DNA from: CBFCZU01 sp965602635
GTDB taxonomy: Bacteria; Planctomycetota; Phycisphaerae; SM23-33
Assembly: GCA_965602635.1 (NCBI GenBank)
Contig: CBFCZU010000055.1
Location: forward strand, 1-19,458
Direction of reading: 5' to 3'
DNA: 19,458 bases
A program made the position numbers and the translations under genes. The notes below the pieces were generated by a model that was given only the letters and a program-made list of their open reading frames with translations, ran no database searches and was not told the origin of the DNA. This document shows positions 6,277-13,531 of this stretch, piece after piece; position 1 is the first letter of the stretch; each line of letters opens with the position of its first letter.

Positions 6277-7158
6277 TCAGGTCGGGCGTCTCCGGAGCCA
6301 ACCGACCAAGGCGACGCCGACCAATCCCAGCGCGGCGGCTCCCGGCGCGGGGATGCAGCCGGCGTACACGCCGTCCGTCGCGATGGACAGGAAGTCATCG
6401 GCATTGCACTCGACCTGGACCCGCGCCACGCCGGGCTCGGCGGGGCTGAAGGCGAACTCGCCGATGTACCAGTAGGACCAGTTGACGTCGTCGAAGAAGG
6501 CCGGCGGCGTGTATCCGACCGGCCAGTCGCCCTTGGCCATGAAGTACACGCCGGAGAAGTCCTCGCCTGCGGGATTCGTGATGCCTCCCCGGCAGCCGAA
6601 GAAGGTGAGCTTGGTGTCCTCGCCATCGGGGCCGCGGAACTGCCAGCATTCCTTCGTGGCGCCGAACGAGCTGTTCTTCTCGACGTCGACCCAATCGTCG
6701 TCGCTGGGAGGATCCGGCCCGCCCACGGGCCTGCCCTGGATGGGGCCGCCCAGGACGCCGGCGATGGTGACCTTCTTGTGGAAGTTCACCTGCAGGATCT
6801 TCTTGCTCCAGCCCTGGGGAGGGGGCTGAGGGGCTTGTCCGCCGCCGATCGGCCCGGCCTGCCCGACCGCCCCGCCCGGGCCCACGGCCACCTGTTGGCC
6901 CGGACACAGCCACAGGACATCCTGGGGCACGCCGTCCTCGAGTCGGTAGATCGGCAGGCAGTGCGTGTGGAGGGGATTGCCTTCGGCATCCTCCTCGTAG
7001 TAGTGCTGGATGAGTGTGACGTAGCCTTGGGCTTGATCGTCCCACTGCCGCGTGAAGGCGTACTTGAAGTCGTAGACGTCGGCTTCGGCCGCGATGGGCG
7101 CCGCCAACGCCACGGCCACGAACGCCGCCACGCAGATCATGGAGCGTCTGTCAGTCAT
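6277..7158 (-). CDS. Cargo protein 8: Cys-rich PAPGA-CTERM protein of unknown function
   Basis: This is a 293-residue predicted secreted protein. The ATG at 7158 is chosen for its excellent AAAGGAGAG site; the frame extends upstream without one. The signal peptide covers about residues 1-26 (ending AAEA|D). An N-terminal part (27-90) with HYYEED and two Cys is joined by a Gly/Pro/Gln-rich linker (about 92-116) to a C-terminal part (117-262) with Trp- and Phe-rich strands. Six Cys occur in the mature chain (67, 85, 171, 189, 251, 268), the last directly before the sorting motif CIPAPGAAALGLVG; the chain ends WLRRRPT. The tail differs from all neighbours in its Arg-rich end. I do not recognise the family. 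Confidence 0.83.
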   Translation of the reverse strand: MTDRRSMICVAAFVAVALAAPIAAEADVYDFKYAFTRQWDDQAQGYVTLIQHYYEEDAEGNPLHTHCLPIYRLEDGVPQDVLWLCPGQQVAVGPGGAVGQAGPIGGGQAPQPPPQGWSKKILQVNFHKKVTIAGVLGGPIQGRPVGGPDPPSDDDWVDVEKNSSFGATKECWQFRGPDGEDTKLTFFGCRGGITNPAGEDFSGVYFMAKGDWPVGYTPPAFFDDVNWSYWYIGEFAFSPAEPGVARVQVECNADDFLSIATDGVYAGCIPAPGAAALGLVGVALVGWLRRRPT

Positions 7159-7248
7159 TTCGTCTCTCCTTTCCGCCCCGTCGCACCTGCCGACGGGGCT
7201 CCGTCGGGCCACCCGGCCGACGCCGTGGGCCGGTCGGTCCCTGGGACC

Positions 7249-7263
7249 CGCGCCACCGGCGCG
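7249..7263 (-). terminator. Hairpin after cargo gene 9
   Basis: CGCGCC and GGCGCG form a perfect 6-bp stem with a 3-base loop, 9 bases after the stop codon at 7273. No U-tract. Confidence 0.35.
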
Positions 7264-7272
7264 AGCCGGGCA

Positions 7273-8160
7273 TCAGCCGAAGCGCTTCCGGACCCGCCCG
7301 ATCATGCCCAGACCGATCAGGCCCAGCACGGCGGCTCCCGGGGCCGGGATGGCGAAGGTCTTGTAGCCGATCACGTCGAACGTCTCCCCGCTCTCGGACG
7401 TAAGCCGCCACCTGTCGTCCGTCAGGGAGCTGGTCCAGAACTCCATGTCCTCGAACGTCCAGGTCTGGTTCTCATCGTCCCACACGGCCCGATCCGTATC
7501 CGGGTCGTAGATTCGGAACGTGCCGTCCTCGGCCCATCCCGCCATCTGCGTCTCGTGTGCCAGGCCGCCTTCGCCCCTGAGGATGAGGCTGACCATGGAG
7601 CAGTCGTGGAGCTTCTGCTTCACCTCGTTCTGCTGCTGGCCGGTGAGGGGGTAGTTGGCCCCGTCGGCCACGTTGGCGTGTCCATCCGCCTTCCGACGGG
7701 GGTTCTCGTTGGGGTTCGTGCTGGTCTTCGGATCGGAGGTGTACCTGTTCATGTAGGCGATCTGCTGCGCGAGCCCCATGCCGGGATACGGGTCGTCCCC
7801 ACCGCCGACCATGGCGGCGTAGTCGTCGCAGACCCACTCGAAGAACTCCCTCAGATCCGCGGCGTCCTTCGGGTTCCCGCCCGCGTCCTTCACCTTCCGG
7901 TACCCCGAGCCCCACAGCGCCGCGGCGGCATTGGCCATGCCGCAGGCGTTACGGTACTTCGGGTCGCTATCGAACCTGTAGCTCACCTCGTCTCCTTCCG
8001 TTACGACCGTCGGCTCGGCGAACTTGTCGCAGTCCACGGCATCGGCTTTCGCGTAGCTCGCCGGCAGATCGGCGAGAGCCCCTCCCGCGGCGCCGACGAC
8101 AACGGCAGCAGCGACCGCTAGGGGACGCGCGACATCCCATCGTCCCATTGATTTCCGCAC
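7273..8160 (-). CDS. Cargo protein 9: PAPGA-CTERM protein with papain-fold (C39-like) cysteine peptidase features
   Basis: This is a 295-residue predicted secreted protein. The GTG at 8160 is chosen because GAGGAGG stands 7 bases upstream. The signal peptide runs to about residue 30 (GALA|D). The mature part has RNACGMANAAAALWGSGYR (Cys73), a helix-like region ending LREFFEWVCDDYAAM, then VKQKLHDCSMVSLILRGE and GGLAHETQMAGWAEDGTF (His202) followed by RIYDPDTD (Asp219/221). A Cys at a helix start, then His-x(n)-Gly-Trp and a strand ending Asp-Pro, is the arrangement of C39-like papain-fold peptidases. The family match is by eye and the usual Gln before Cys is not obvious, so it might be an inactive or binding-only fold. 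The tail IPAPGAAVLGLIGLG starts at 271 and ends RKRFG, paired with cargo protein 10. Confidence 0.86.
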   Translation of the reverse strand: MRKSMGRWDVARPLAVAAAVVVGAAGGALADLPASYAKADAVDCDKFAEPTVVTEGDEVSYRFDSDPKYRNACGMANAAAALWGSGYRKVKDAGGNPKDAADLREFFEWVCDDYAAMVGGGDDPYPGMGLAQQIAYMNRYTSDPKTSTNPNENPRRKADGHANVADGANYPLTGQQQNEVKQKLHDCSMVSLILRGEGGLAHETQMAGWAEDGTFRIYDPDTDRAVWDDENQTWTFEDMEFWTSSLTDDRWRLTSESGETFDVIGYKTFAIPAPGAAVLGLIGLGMIGRVRKRFG

Positions 8161-8167
8161 TGTCCAT

Positions 8168-8174
8168 CCTCCTC
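8168..8174 (-). promoter_or_regulatory. Strong ribosome binding site deciding the GTG start of cargo gene 9
   Basis: GAGGAGG lies 7 bases upstream of the GTG at 8160. The nearest in-frame ATG (8148) would be too far from it. Confidence 0.75.
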
Positions 8175-8214
8175 ACGATACGTTGTGGCGTGACAGGGGC
8201 TGCCTCGAGGCGCG

Positions 8215-8242
8215 CTGTCCCGCAGGTTCCCGACCGGGACAG
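8215..8242 (-). promoter_or_regulatory. Leader hairpin between cargo genes 10 and 9
   Basis: CTGTCCCG and CGGGACAG form a perfect 8-bp stem with a 12-base loop, about 55 bases upstream of the gene 9 start. It could be a leader structure or a processing site. No U-tract and no recognised riboswitch. Confidence 0.35.
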
Positions 8243-8283
8243 ACGCCGCGCGAGATCGACCGCAACCGGGCCGGAACCGGCAA

Positions 8284-8307
8284 CCCGCGCGATAGCCGAC
8301 ACGCGGG
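8284..8307 (-). terminator. Hairpin immediately after cargo gene 10
   Basis: CCCGCG and CGCGGG form a 6-bp stem with a 12-base loop, 2 bases after the stop codon at 8310. No U-tract. Confidence 0.3.
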
Positions 8308-8309
8308 AA

Positions 8310-9047
8310 TCAGGCGAAGCGTTTCCGGACCCGCCCGATCATGCCCAGACCGATCATCCCCAGGACGACAGCCCCGGGGGCGGGGACGACGTCCGTGTCG
8401 GCTAGGAACTGCAGCGTCTGGCCCGAACCTAGCCCGCAGTCGTCCATGAATCGGATCCTCAGGAACCGGTACACGTCGAAGACCGGCACATCGGCCTCGG
8501 CGAGCATGACCGGCTCGTCGTATGTGGCCACGACGGCTACGTCGGGCAGGGCGCCGCAGCCCTCGAAGTTGCCGCCTTTCTCCGATCCCTCCGTGCCGGG
8601 GTCCGGGTCGCCACCCCAGGTTCGATCGAAGACAGTGTCGAGCTGCTCCTCGGGGGCGTCGTCGGGGCTTCCGTCCAGTTCCACTTCGCGAATGGCTTTG
8701 GCCGAGATGTTCATGAGCGTCCAGGGTTTGCCATACCAGTTCCACGTGTCCCCGGTCTGGCTCAGAAGCCAGCCGGTGCCGACGGCCTGGCCGCTGTCGT
8801 CGACGGTGGCCTCCCACGTAACCGCCTCGGAGGCGCCATCGGTGAAGGTCACCGTGACCCGCATTCCTGCCATGTCGGCGCCGCTGGCGACGTGCCCCCG
8901 GATCTCGTCGATCACGTGATAGGGCTCGTCCTGATCGAAGATGACGGACTCTGTGTAATCGGCCTGTGCGTTCGGCGCCAAGGGAGCGATCAACAGGCAC
9001 AGCGCCGCGACGCCGATACAGCCGTTTCGTTTCGTAAGAGATCGCAT
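8310..9047 (-). CDS. Cargo protein 10: PAPGA-CTERM surface protein, first gene of the array
   Basis: This is a 245-residue predicted secreted protein. The ATG at 9047 is chosen because it follows AAAAGGACGAGGA and is closest to the signal peptide (hydrophobic 11-24, cleavage probably after AQA29). The mature part contains TGDTWNWYGKPWTLMNIS, QLDTVFDRTWGG (136-147) and VATYDEPVMLAEADVPVFD, then YRFLRIRF and LQFLADTD just before the tail. This order resembles a recurrent but unnamed group of PEP-CTERM proteins with a TVFD motif and a LADTD end; the match is from memory and unverified. The tail VPAPGAVVLGMIGLG begins at 221 and ends RKRFA, nearly the same as cargo protein 9. It lies 417 bases downstream of the exosortase. 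Confidence 0.86.
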   Translation of the reverse strand: MRSLTKRNGCIGVAALCLLIAPLAPNAQADYTESVIFDQDEPYHVIDEIRGHVASGADMAGMRVTVTFTDGASEAVTWEATVDDSGQAVGTGWLLSQTGDTWNWYGKPWTLMNISAKAIREVELDGSPDDAPEEQLDTVFDRTWGGDPDPGTEGSEKGGNFEGCGALPDVAVVATYDEPVMLAEADVPVFDVYRFLRIRFMDDCGLGSGQTLQFLADTDVVPAPGAVVLGMIGLGMIGRVRKRFA

Positions 9048-9464
9048 GGTCCTCGTCCTTTTCCGTAGGCGCTTTGTATGGTCCCTGCCGCGCAGAGCCC
9101 CTTGTGTCACCCGTGCTGGGTATCCGGGGGTAGCTCGCGCGACCAGCAGGCTGCCCGGACAGACAGGGCGGTCCGCGGGATCGGCCGCGCGCCGGACGGT
9201 GGACTACCAGCCCCCAGGGCGCTGGCGAGGGGTCCGCGCCCGGAGATTCCGCAACGCCGGGACTTCCGGTAACGATTGCCCGCAAACATGCGCCCTCAAT
9301 TCGCATGGCGTCGGCCTCGACGGATGGCCTTGTCCTCCCTGAGTGCGTGGTCGGCGATCCCTCTTGCTCCTGTGGCGAAAACCAAACTGAATCTTAGCGC
9401 GGCTGTCAAGTGGTTTCCAGTCTTTCGCTCGCTCGGTCTCAGAAGAATGGGCGCCAAGGCTGGG
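9048..9464 (-). other. 417-base gap between the exosortase and the cargo array
   Basis: I found no supported gene here. The minus-strand frames open in this gap give Arg/Pro-rich products with no motif. The gap should hold the end of the EPS/exosortase transcript and the promoter of cargo gene 10, but I see no clear terminator and no well-spaced -35/-10 pair. A TTGACA at 9404-9409 exists, but the nearest TAAGAT is only 7 bases away. The 13-base site AAAAGGACGAGGA at the left end is the ribosome site of cargo gene 10. Confidence 0.5.
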
Positions 9465-10484
9465 TCACGCGCCGCTCCGGGATGCGGCGAGCTGCCGGCG
9501 GCGCCGGTGGCCGTTCTTGCCGTTGCGGCCGGGGCGGCTGGCGTGCTTGCCCGGCGACGCCGCCTTGCCGTGACGTGCCGGCTGCGGCTCGGGGACGACC
9601 AGCTTCTTCATGATCCACAATTCCCACATAAGGAACAGGACAGCCAGGGGCATCATGGCATAGCCCAGCCAGTCATGGTAGAGATCAAACCAGGCCTTGC
9701 CGGCCTTCTCGCCGAGGACATAGAAGGCGATGGCCGTGGCACAAAGGCGGCCGATGTTGCAGGCGATCCCGACGGGGATGCTGGACAGGACAAGGACGGT
9801 CTTCTGCCAGCGCGGCCGAGCGACCAGGAAGGCCAGCGTGGCCGCGACGACGATGAAGGCCGTGAGCATGCGCATGCCGATGCATCCCTCGCTGACGTCG
9901 GCCGATACGCCGCCGATGGCGACCATGGTGTTGGAGCGGGTGACCGTGAGCCCGAAGAGGAAGACCTGCAGCAGAAACACGGCCCCGGAGATGGCTATCT
10001 CCTGGAGCGGCATCATGATCAGGTTGTGGACGCGACCGGGCAAGGGGAACATCAGGAAGAGGAACAGGAAGAGCCACTTGAGCCGCCAGACGACGCGCCG
10101 GCCGGCGATCAGCAGCACGGCCCCGACGGCGGAGAGGATCAGCGAGTAGCGATCGAGGGCTTCCTGGAGGAACGGCAGTGCATAGAGGTGGGCCAGTTGC
10201 GCGAGGAGAACGAGGCCCAGCCCCCACCAGCACGGCTTGATGGGGCAGCCCGAGAGGCGACCGCGGTCCAGCCAGAGCAGGTAGAGCGCCACGAACGGAA
10301 CCAACACGCCGACGGAGTAGTTCTTACTGCTTTGCCAGTCCTTGACTAGCTGCCCGATCACGTCGCTGTAGCACCAGACGAGCGCGGCCAAGACAAGGCC
10401 CACGATGCCGACAGAGACAGCCAGCTCGGCGCGGGTCGTCCCGCTACCCGTTGCCGCGACCGCCTTGGTCTGGATGGTGCCCAT
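9465..10484 (-). CDS. Exosortase (exosortase/archaeosortase family transpeptidase)
   Basis: This 339-residue integral membrane protein is the probable sorting enzyme that cuts the C-terminal signals of the cargo proteins and passes them on. The start chosen is the ATG at 10484: AGAGAGG precedes it, it lies 4 bases after the EpsI stop, and the upstream extension of the frame is just EpsI in another frame. Family marks in order: KNYSVGVLVPFVALYLLW (54-71), FPLPGRVHNLIMMPLQEI (146-163), SEGCIGMRM with Cys201, CNIGRLCATAI with Arg246, and LYHDWLGYAMMPL with His270. These are the conserved Cys, Arg and His of exosortases. Several hydrophobic helices span about 20-295. A basic tail of about 40 residues (Lys/Arg/Gly/His-rich, 300-339) follows and is unusual. 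The exosortase subtype cannot be decided by eye. Confidence 0.93.
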   Translation of the reverse strand: MGTIQTKAVAATGSGTTRAELAVSVGIVGLVLAALVWCYSDVIGQLVKDWQSSKNYSVGVLVPFVALYLLWLDRGRLSGCPIKPCWWGLGLVLLAQLAHLYALPFLQEALDRYSLILSAVGAVLLIAGRRVVWRLKWLFLFLFLMFPLPGRVHNLIMMPLQEIAISGAVFLLQVFLFGLTVTRSNTMVAIGGVSADVSEGCIGMRMLTAFIVVAATLAFLVARPRWQKTVLVLSSIPVGIACNIGRLCATAIAFYVLGEKAGKAWFDLYHDWLGYAMMPLAVLFLMWELWIMKKLVVPEPQPARHGKAASPGKHASRPGRNGKNGHRRRRQLAASRSGA

Positions 10485-10488
10485 TAGT

Positions 10489-11235
10489 CTAACCTCTCTT
10501 GTCCCTCTTGCGGTGCCCATCAGGTCCACCGGGCGAGGCGTCCGACGGCCTCGCATCCCCATCTCCCGGCTGCGTTTCCCCAGGCATCGCCGCCCGAACG
10601 TGCGTTGCCGAGGCGGTCGCAAAGTCCCGAACCCACGAGGCGACCTCTTCTCGGCTCGGCGAGAGCCTGGCGGCGGTCCAGGAGATCTGCACGTTGGCAA
10701 CGTACTCGAACGAGGGCGGCAGGATGTTCCGGTGCCAGAAGCTCGTGTTCGGGTAGCTCTGTCCGTCGGCCAGGTAGTAGCTCAGGACGGTCTGGGTTCG
10801 CGGTCCCTTGGCGAAGTGGAAGACCGTGCAGCGCACCTTTGCGCCCTGCGCCGGAGCGATCTCGCCCTCCTGACGACCCGTAAGGGTCCAGCCTCCAAGG
10901 ACATAACACGTGTCCACCTTGTGACGGATGAGCTTCCAGACGTTCGTGCCGCAGGCCATGTAGAGACGAACGCTCCGGTTGTCCCGCTGGTAGACGCGAC
11001 TGAGGAACTGGTCCCAGTCCCTCTTGATCAGACTGCCGATGTCCTCCGGAACCTTGTCTTCGGTGCCCTGCCAACCGGCGATCGTGGAGGGCAGCTTGAT
11101 CGGCCCGAGCGGGGCGCGGTCGCTGAGCCCCAGGTAGGCGCCCAAGGTCCGGTAACCTGCCCCGCCAGCGATCAACAGAGCGGTCGTGACCATGCAGGCA
11201 GAGAGGAACGCGCGGCGTCTTGAGTGCGGCGACAT
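10489..11235 (-). CDS. EpsI-family (DUF3485) exosortase partner
   Basis: This 248-residue protein has one N-terminal membrane helix (about 9-27) after an Arg-rich start, and an extracytoplasmic domain. The start is the ATG at 11235, with TGGAGG upstream; the open frame before it has no family character. The domain shows IAGWQGTED (52-60), a region with SRVYQRDNRSVRLYMACG, then HKVDTCYVLGGWTLTG (105-120), which fits the His...Cys...Gly-Trp centre of EpsI/DUF3485. It also has VLSYYLADGQSYPNTSFWHRN near 150-170. EpsI proteins are fused to or sit beside exosortases in EPS loci, and their exact role in sorting is not settled. Here the gene ends 4 bases before the exosortase ATG, so the pair is probably translationally coupled. 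The Gly/Asp/Pro-rich C-terminal end (216-248) looks disordered. Confidence 0.9.
   Translation of the reverse strand: MSPHSRRRAFLSACMVTTALLIAGGAGYRTLGAYLGLSDRAPLGPIKLPSTIAGWQGTEDKVPEDIGSLIKRDWDQFLSRVYQRDNRSVRLYMACGTNVWKLIRHKVDTCYVLGGWTLTGRQEGEIAPAQGAKVRCTVFHFAKGPRTQTVLSYYLADGQSYPNTSFWHRNILPPSFEYVANVQISWTAARLSPSREEVASWVRDFATASATHVRAAMPGETQPGDGDARPSDASPGGPDGHRKRDKRG
10493..10499 (-). promoter_or_regulatory. Ribosome binding site of the exosortase inside the EpsI gene
   Basis: AGAGAGG lies in the last codons of the EpsI gene, 8 bases before the exosortase ATG. It supports the short start and coupling of the two genes. Confidence 0.65.
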
Positions 11236-11336
11236 GTCTGTTCGAGCCTCCAGGTGCGGCCCCTCGCCGAGGCGCTTCACGCCACCGGCCAGGGCCCAGA
11301 CGCGATCCGGGCCCCCGGGGCGCCGCCGATCGGTCC

Positions 11337-13376
11337 CTATGGGGATGAATGCGGCTGTCCGATCAGGATCCTGTGGGTAAGCGTCAGGTCGTTCTCGAAG
11401 GTAGAATGGCCGATCAGGGTGACGCTTGGGAGCTTGCGATGGTATCCCCGACTGACCCAGCCACCGATGGGATCCTCGCTTCCCTCCACGACGCGGACGG
11501 CCAGACGCGAGTCGAGCTCCAGGACTACGAAGCCGCAACTGGTGTCAATGCGGAAACGGCTTCGGTTGACGCGCAGCACACGACAGCTCTCCGCGGCGTG
11601 GAAGAACACGTCGGCTTCGTGCTGCGCGGCGGCGAGCAGTCTGTCTCGTACGACAAGACATCGCTTGGTTCGGTCAAGCTCCAGCACTCTCCGGTGCGTG
11701 ACGGGATCGTGCAGACGGGCGTAGCCATCGTGCTCGCCGCAAACCGTGCCGCCGCCCGGCTGGGGCTGCCAACTGACACATTGCGCGGTTGCCTTCTGCC
11801 CCCACAGGAAGGGCCCTTCCATCACGGACTGGTCCTGCCCGTCGATCACGACGGTGTTGTGGGCGCGAGTGCTTCGGAAGTAGGTTCGCCAGCGGGGATG
11901 GCTGAAGTAGTCGTACGTGCCTGGATCGACGAGGACATCCTGGCCGAAGGCGCGAAGCGTGAAGCTCAAGGCATCTGCGTGACCGTGAGCCGCCAGTGGA
12001 CCCATGCCCAGCGGACCGCAATCGAACACCACGCTGACCCGGTCGTGGCTGCCGCGTCGGCCCCACTGGAGCAGGTAGTACCCGCTGTCGGGCAGGCACC
12101 GCGAGGTCAATTCCTCTCCCTGCGCGTCTGGGATCGAGCAATACGCCGCCTCGCTCGCGCTGCCAAGCAGCCACCGAGCCGTCTCCGAGTACTCCCCGCT
12201 CCAGGCCTTGAAGTCAGGGCGGCCGTACAACACAGCGGCGGCGGACATCCATTCGCGATGGTCACGACCGTTGCGCCCCAGATCGAGGACATAGCCGTCG
12301 TCGCAATCCCCGAAGAAGGGCAGGTTTTGCCCCCCTTCGCTGAGGACCCCGACGAACTCGAACATCTTCTCCAGCCGCGACCAGTAGGCTCGGGGAAACT
12401 CCCGTCCACACGTTCTCGCGACGAGACCCGACACAAGGAACAACTGGGCCACGAAGAGCTGGTAGCCCAGCGCCTGTTCGCGCGAGCCTCCGTCCGCGAA
12501 CGTCTGGGCGAGGATCTGCTCGCAGAGGATCTGCCAGCTCTCCGCCTGCCATCGCTGTGCGTTGTGCAAGGCCGGGAAGCAGCTCGTGGCAACGAAGACG
12601 CCAGCGGCCTCGCCAATCAGGTGGTTGTTCACCGACGACTTGCGGGCGTACTTTCTCGAGATGTCCCATACGTGGCGGTAGACTGATTGCATGAGCCTCC
12701 ATTGGAGCCCGCGGTCAATTGCCATCGACTCGCGGATCATGTCCACCGTCCAGGCCCAGTTGATCAGGCGTATGCCCAACTCCAGGGGGCTCCGCCAGTT
12801 CATGCCGATGCCGTACGGGCAGGCGTCCAGCCAGCTATCCACCTGGGCGGCGATCGCACGGGCATACCGCGTATCGCCGGTGGCCCGGTATGCCCGGGCC
12901 AACACGACCAGATGGTGATGACGGTTCGGTTCCCAGACGAACTTGCAGTCGCCTGTAACGTCAGGATCCCGGTAATCGATGCCGGCTGAGAACCTCAACG
13001 GGGCCGGTCTCCCGGTCTTGTGATCCCTGTTCCAGTCAATGGGAGTGCCAAGGTGCCTGTCCTCAAGGTCGAAGAGCGACAGCCTGTGCGCTGCGATGGC
13101 GTCGGCCCGACGCAGCAGCTCGGCGCGCCATTCTCCGGATTTCGTTCCCGGGCGCGCGGAAGCCCATTGCCCTACTTCCAGGTCGCAGAGCCTGATGGAG
13201 CCGGACCCGAGCCCTGCGCCGTCCTCATGCACGAGCTTCCGAAGCGGCAAGGGCCTCTGGCGCCGGCTCACGAGCACGCCGTCAACCACATCGCGCAGGC
13301 CCGATCGGGCCCGCCATCCCACCTCACTCGCAGACATGGCCCGCAATCGCCGGAGATACCATCGGAAGCTCTGCAT
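11337..13376 (-). CDS. Heparinase II/III-family polysaccharide lyase
   Basis: This protein of about 679 residues probably cleaves uronic-acid-containing polysaccharide by beta-elimination. The ATG at 13376 is preferred (AGG 6 bases upstream) over the GTG one codon earlier. The N-terminal half is an alpha-helical toroid with MNWRSPLELGIRLINWAW (about 193-210) and KSSVNNHLIGEAAGVFVA (about 247-264, containing the conserved Asn-Asn-His), then FADGGSREQALGYQLF. The C-terminal half is beta-rich with AAHGHADALSF (about 463-473), VDPGTYDYFSHPRWRTYFRS and RAHNTVVIDGQDQS, the heparinase II/III signature with its His residues. No signal peptide is evident: the start is Arg- and Trp-rich, so location is uncertain. 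Such enzymes are frequent in EPS operons, where they may trim or release the polymer. It stands between the CapK-like gene and EpsI. Substrate is unknown. Confidence 0.92.
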   Translation of the reverse strand: MQSFRWYLRRLRAMSASEVGWRARSGLRDVVDGVLVSRRQRPLPLRKLVHEDGAGLGSGSIRLCDLEVGQWASARPGTKSGEWRAELLRRADAIAAHRLSLFDLEDRHLGTPIDWNRDHKTGRPAPLRFSAGIDYRDPDVTGDCKFVWEPNRHHHLVVLARAYRATGDTRYARAIAAQVDSWLDACPYGIGMNWRSPLELGIRLINWAWTVDMIRESMAIDRGLQWRLMQSVYRHVWDISRKYARKSSVNNHLIGEAAGVFVATSCFPALHNAQRWQAESWQILCEQILAQTFADGGSREQALGYQLFVAQLFLVSGLVARTCGREFPRAYWSRLEKMFEFVGVLSEGGQNLPFFGDCDDGYVLDLGRNGRDHREWMSAAAVLYGRPDFKAWSGEYSETARWLLGSASEAAYCSIPDAQGEELTSRCLPDSGYYLLQWGRRGSHDRVSVVFDCGPLGMGPLAAHGHADALSFTLRAFGQDVLVDPGTYDYFSHPRWRTYFRSTRAHNTVVIDGQDQSVMEGPFLWGQKATAQCVSWQPQPGGGTVCGEHDGYARLHDPVTHRRVLELDRTKRCLVVRDRLLAAAQHEADVFFHAAESCRVLRVNRSRFRIDTSCGFVVLELDSRLAVRVVEGSEDPIGGWVSRGYHRKLPSVTLIGHSTFENDLTLTHRILIGQPHSSP

Positions 13377-13531
13377 CACTCACCTACGCCAGAAGCAGAA
13401 GCATCGCACCACGTTCCCGCTGGCCTCCGCGCCGGCAGCAGCGCCCGCGCTCGTTCAATCTCTCCGAACCCAAATGGACTCATCCGCTACCGTGCCTACC
13501 ACTGCCTGCCCACCCGGCCAGTCTCCTCATC

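Noticed and set aside
6778..8121. Plus-strand open frame of 447 codons across cargo genes 8 and 9
   Set aside because: It crosses the intergenic region between two well-supported minus-strand genes, shows no domain or signal peptide, and has shadow-frame composition.
8173..9306. Minus-strand open frame of 377 codons overlapping cargo gene 10 in another frame
   Set aside because: Its product is Arg/Gly/Pro-rich and motif-free, while the other frame gives a signal peptide and a PAPGA tail.
9391..9409. TTGACA (9404-9409) with TAAGAT on the minus strand as a promoter for cargo gene 10
   Set aside because: The two boxes are only 7 bases apart, and there is no good -10 at 16-18 bases. It is also about 350 bases from the gene.
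11349..12686. Plus-strand open frame of 445 codons opposite the heparinase gene
   Set aside because: The minus strand carries clear heparinase II/III motifs throughout, so this frame is its antisense shadow.
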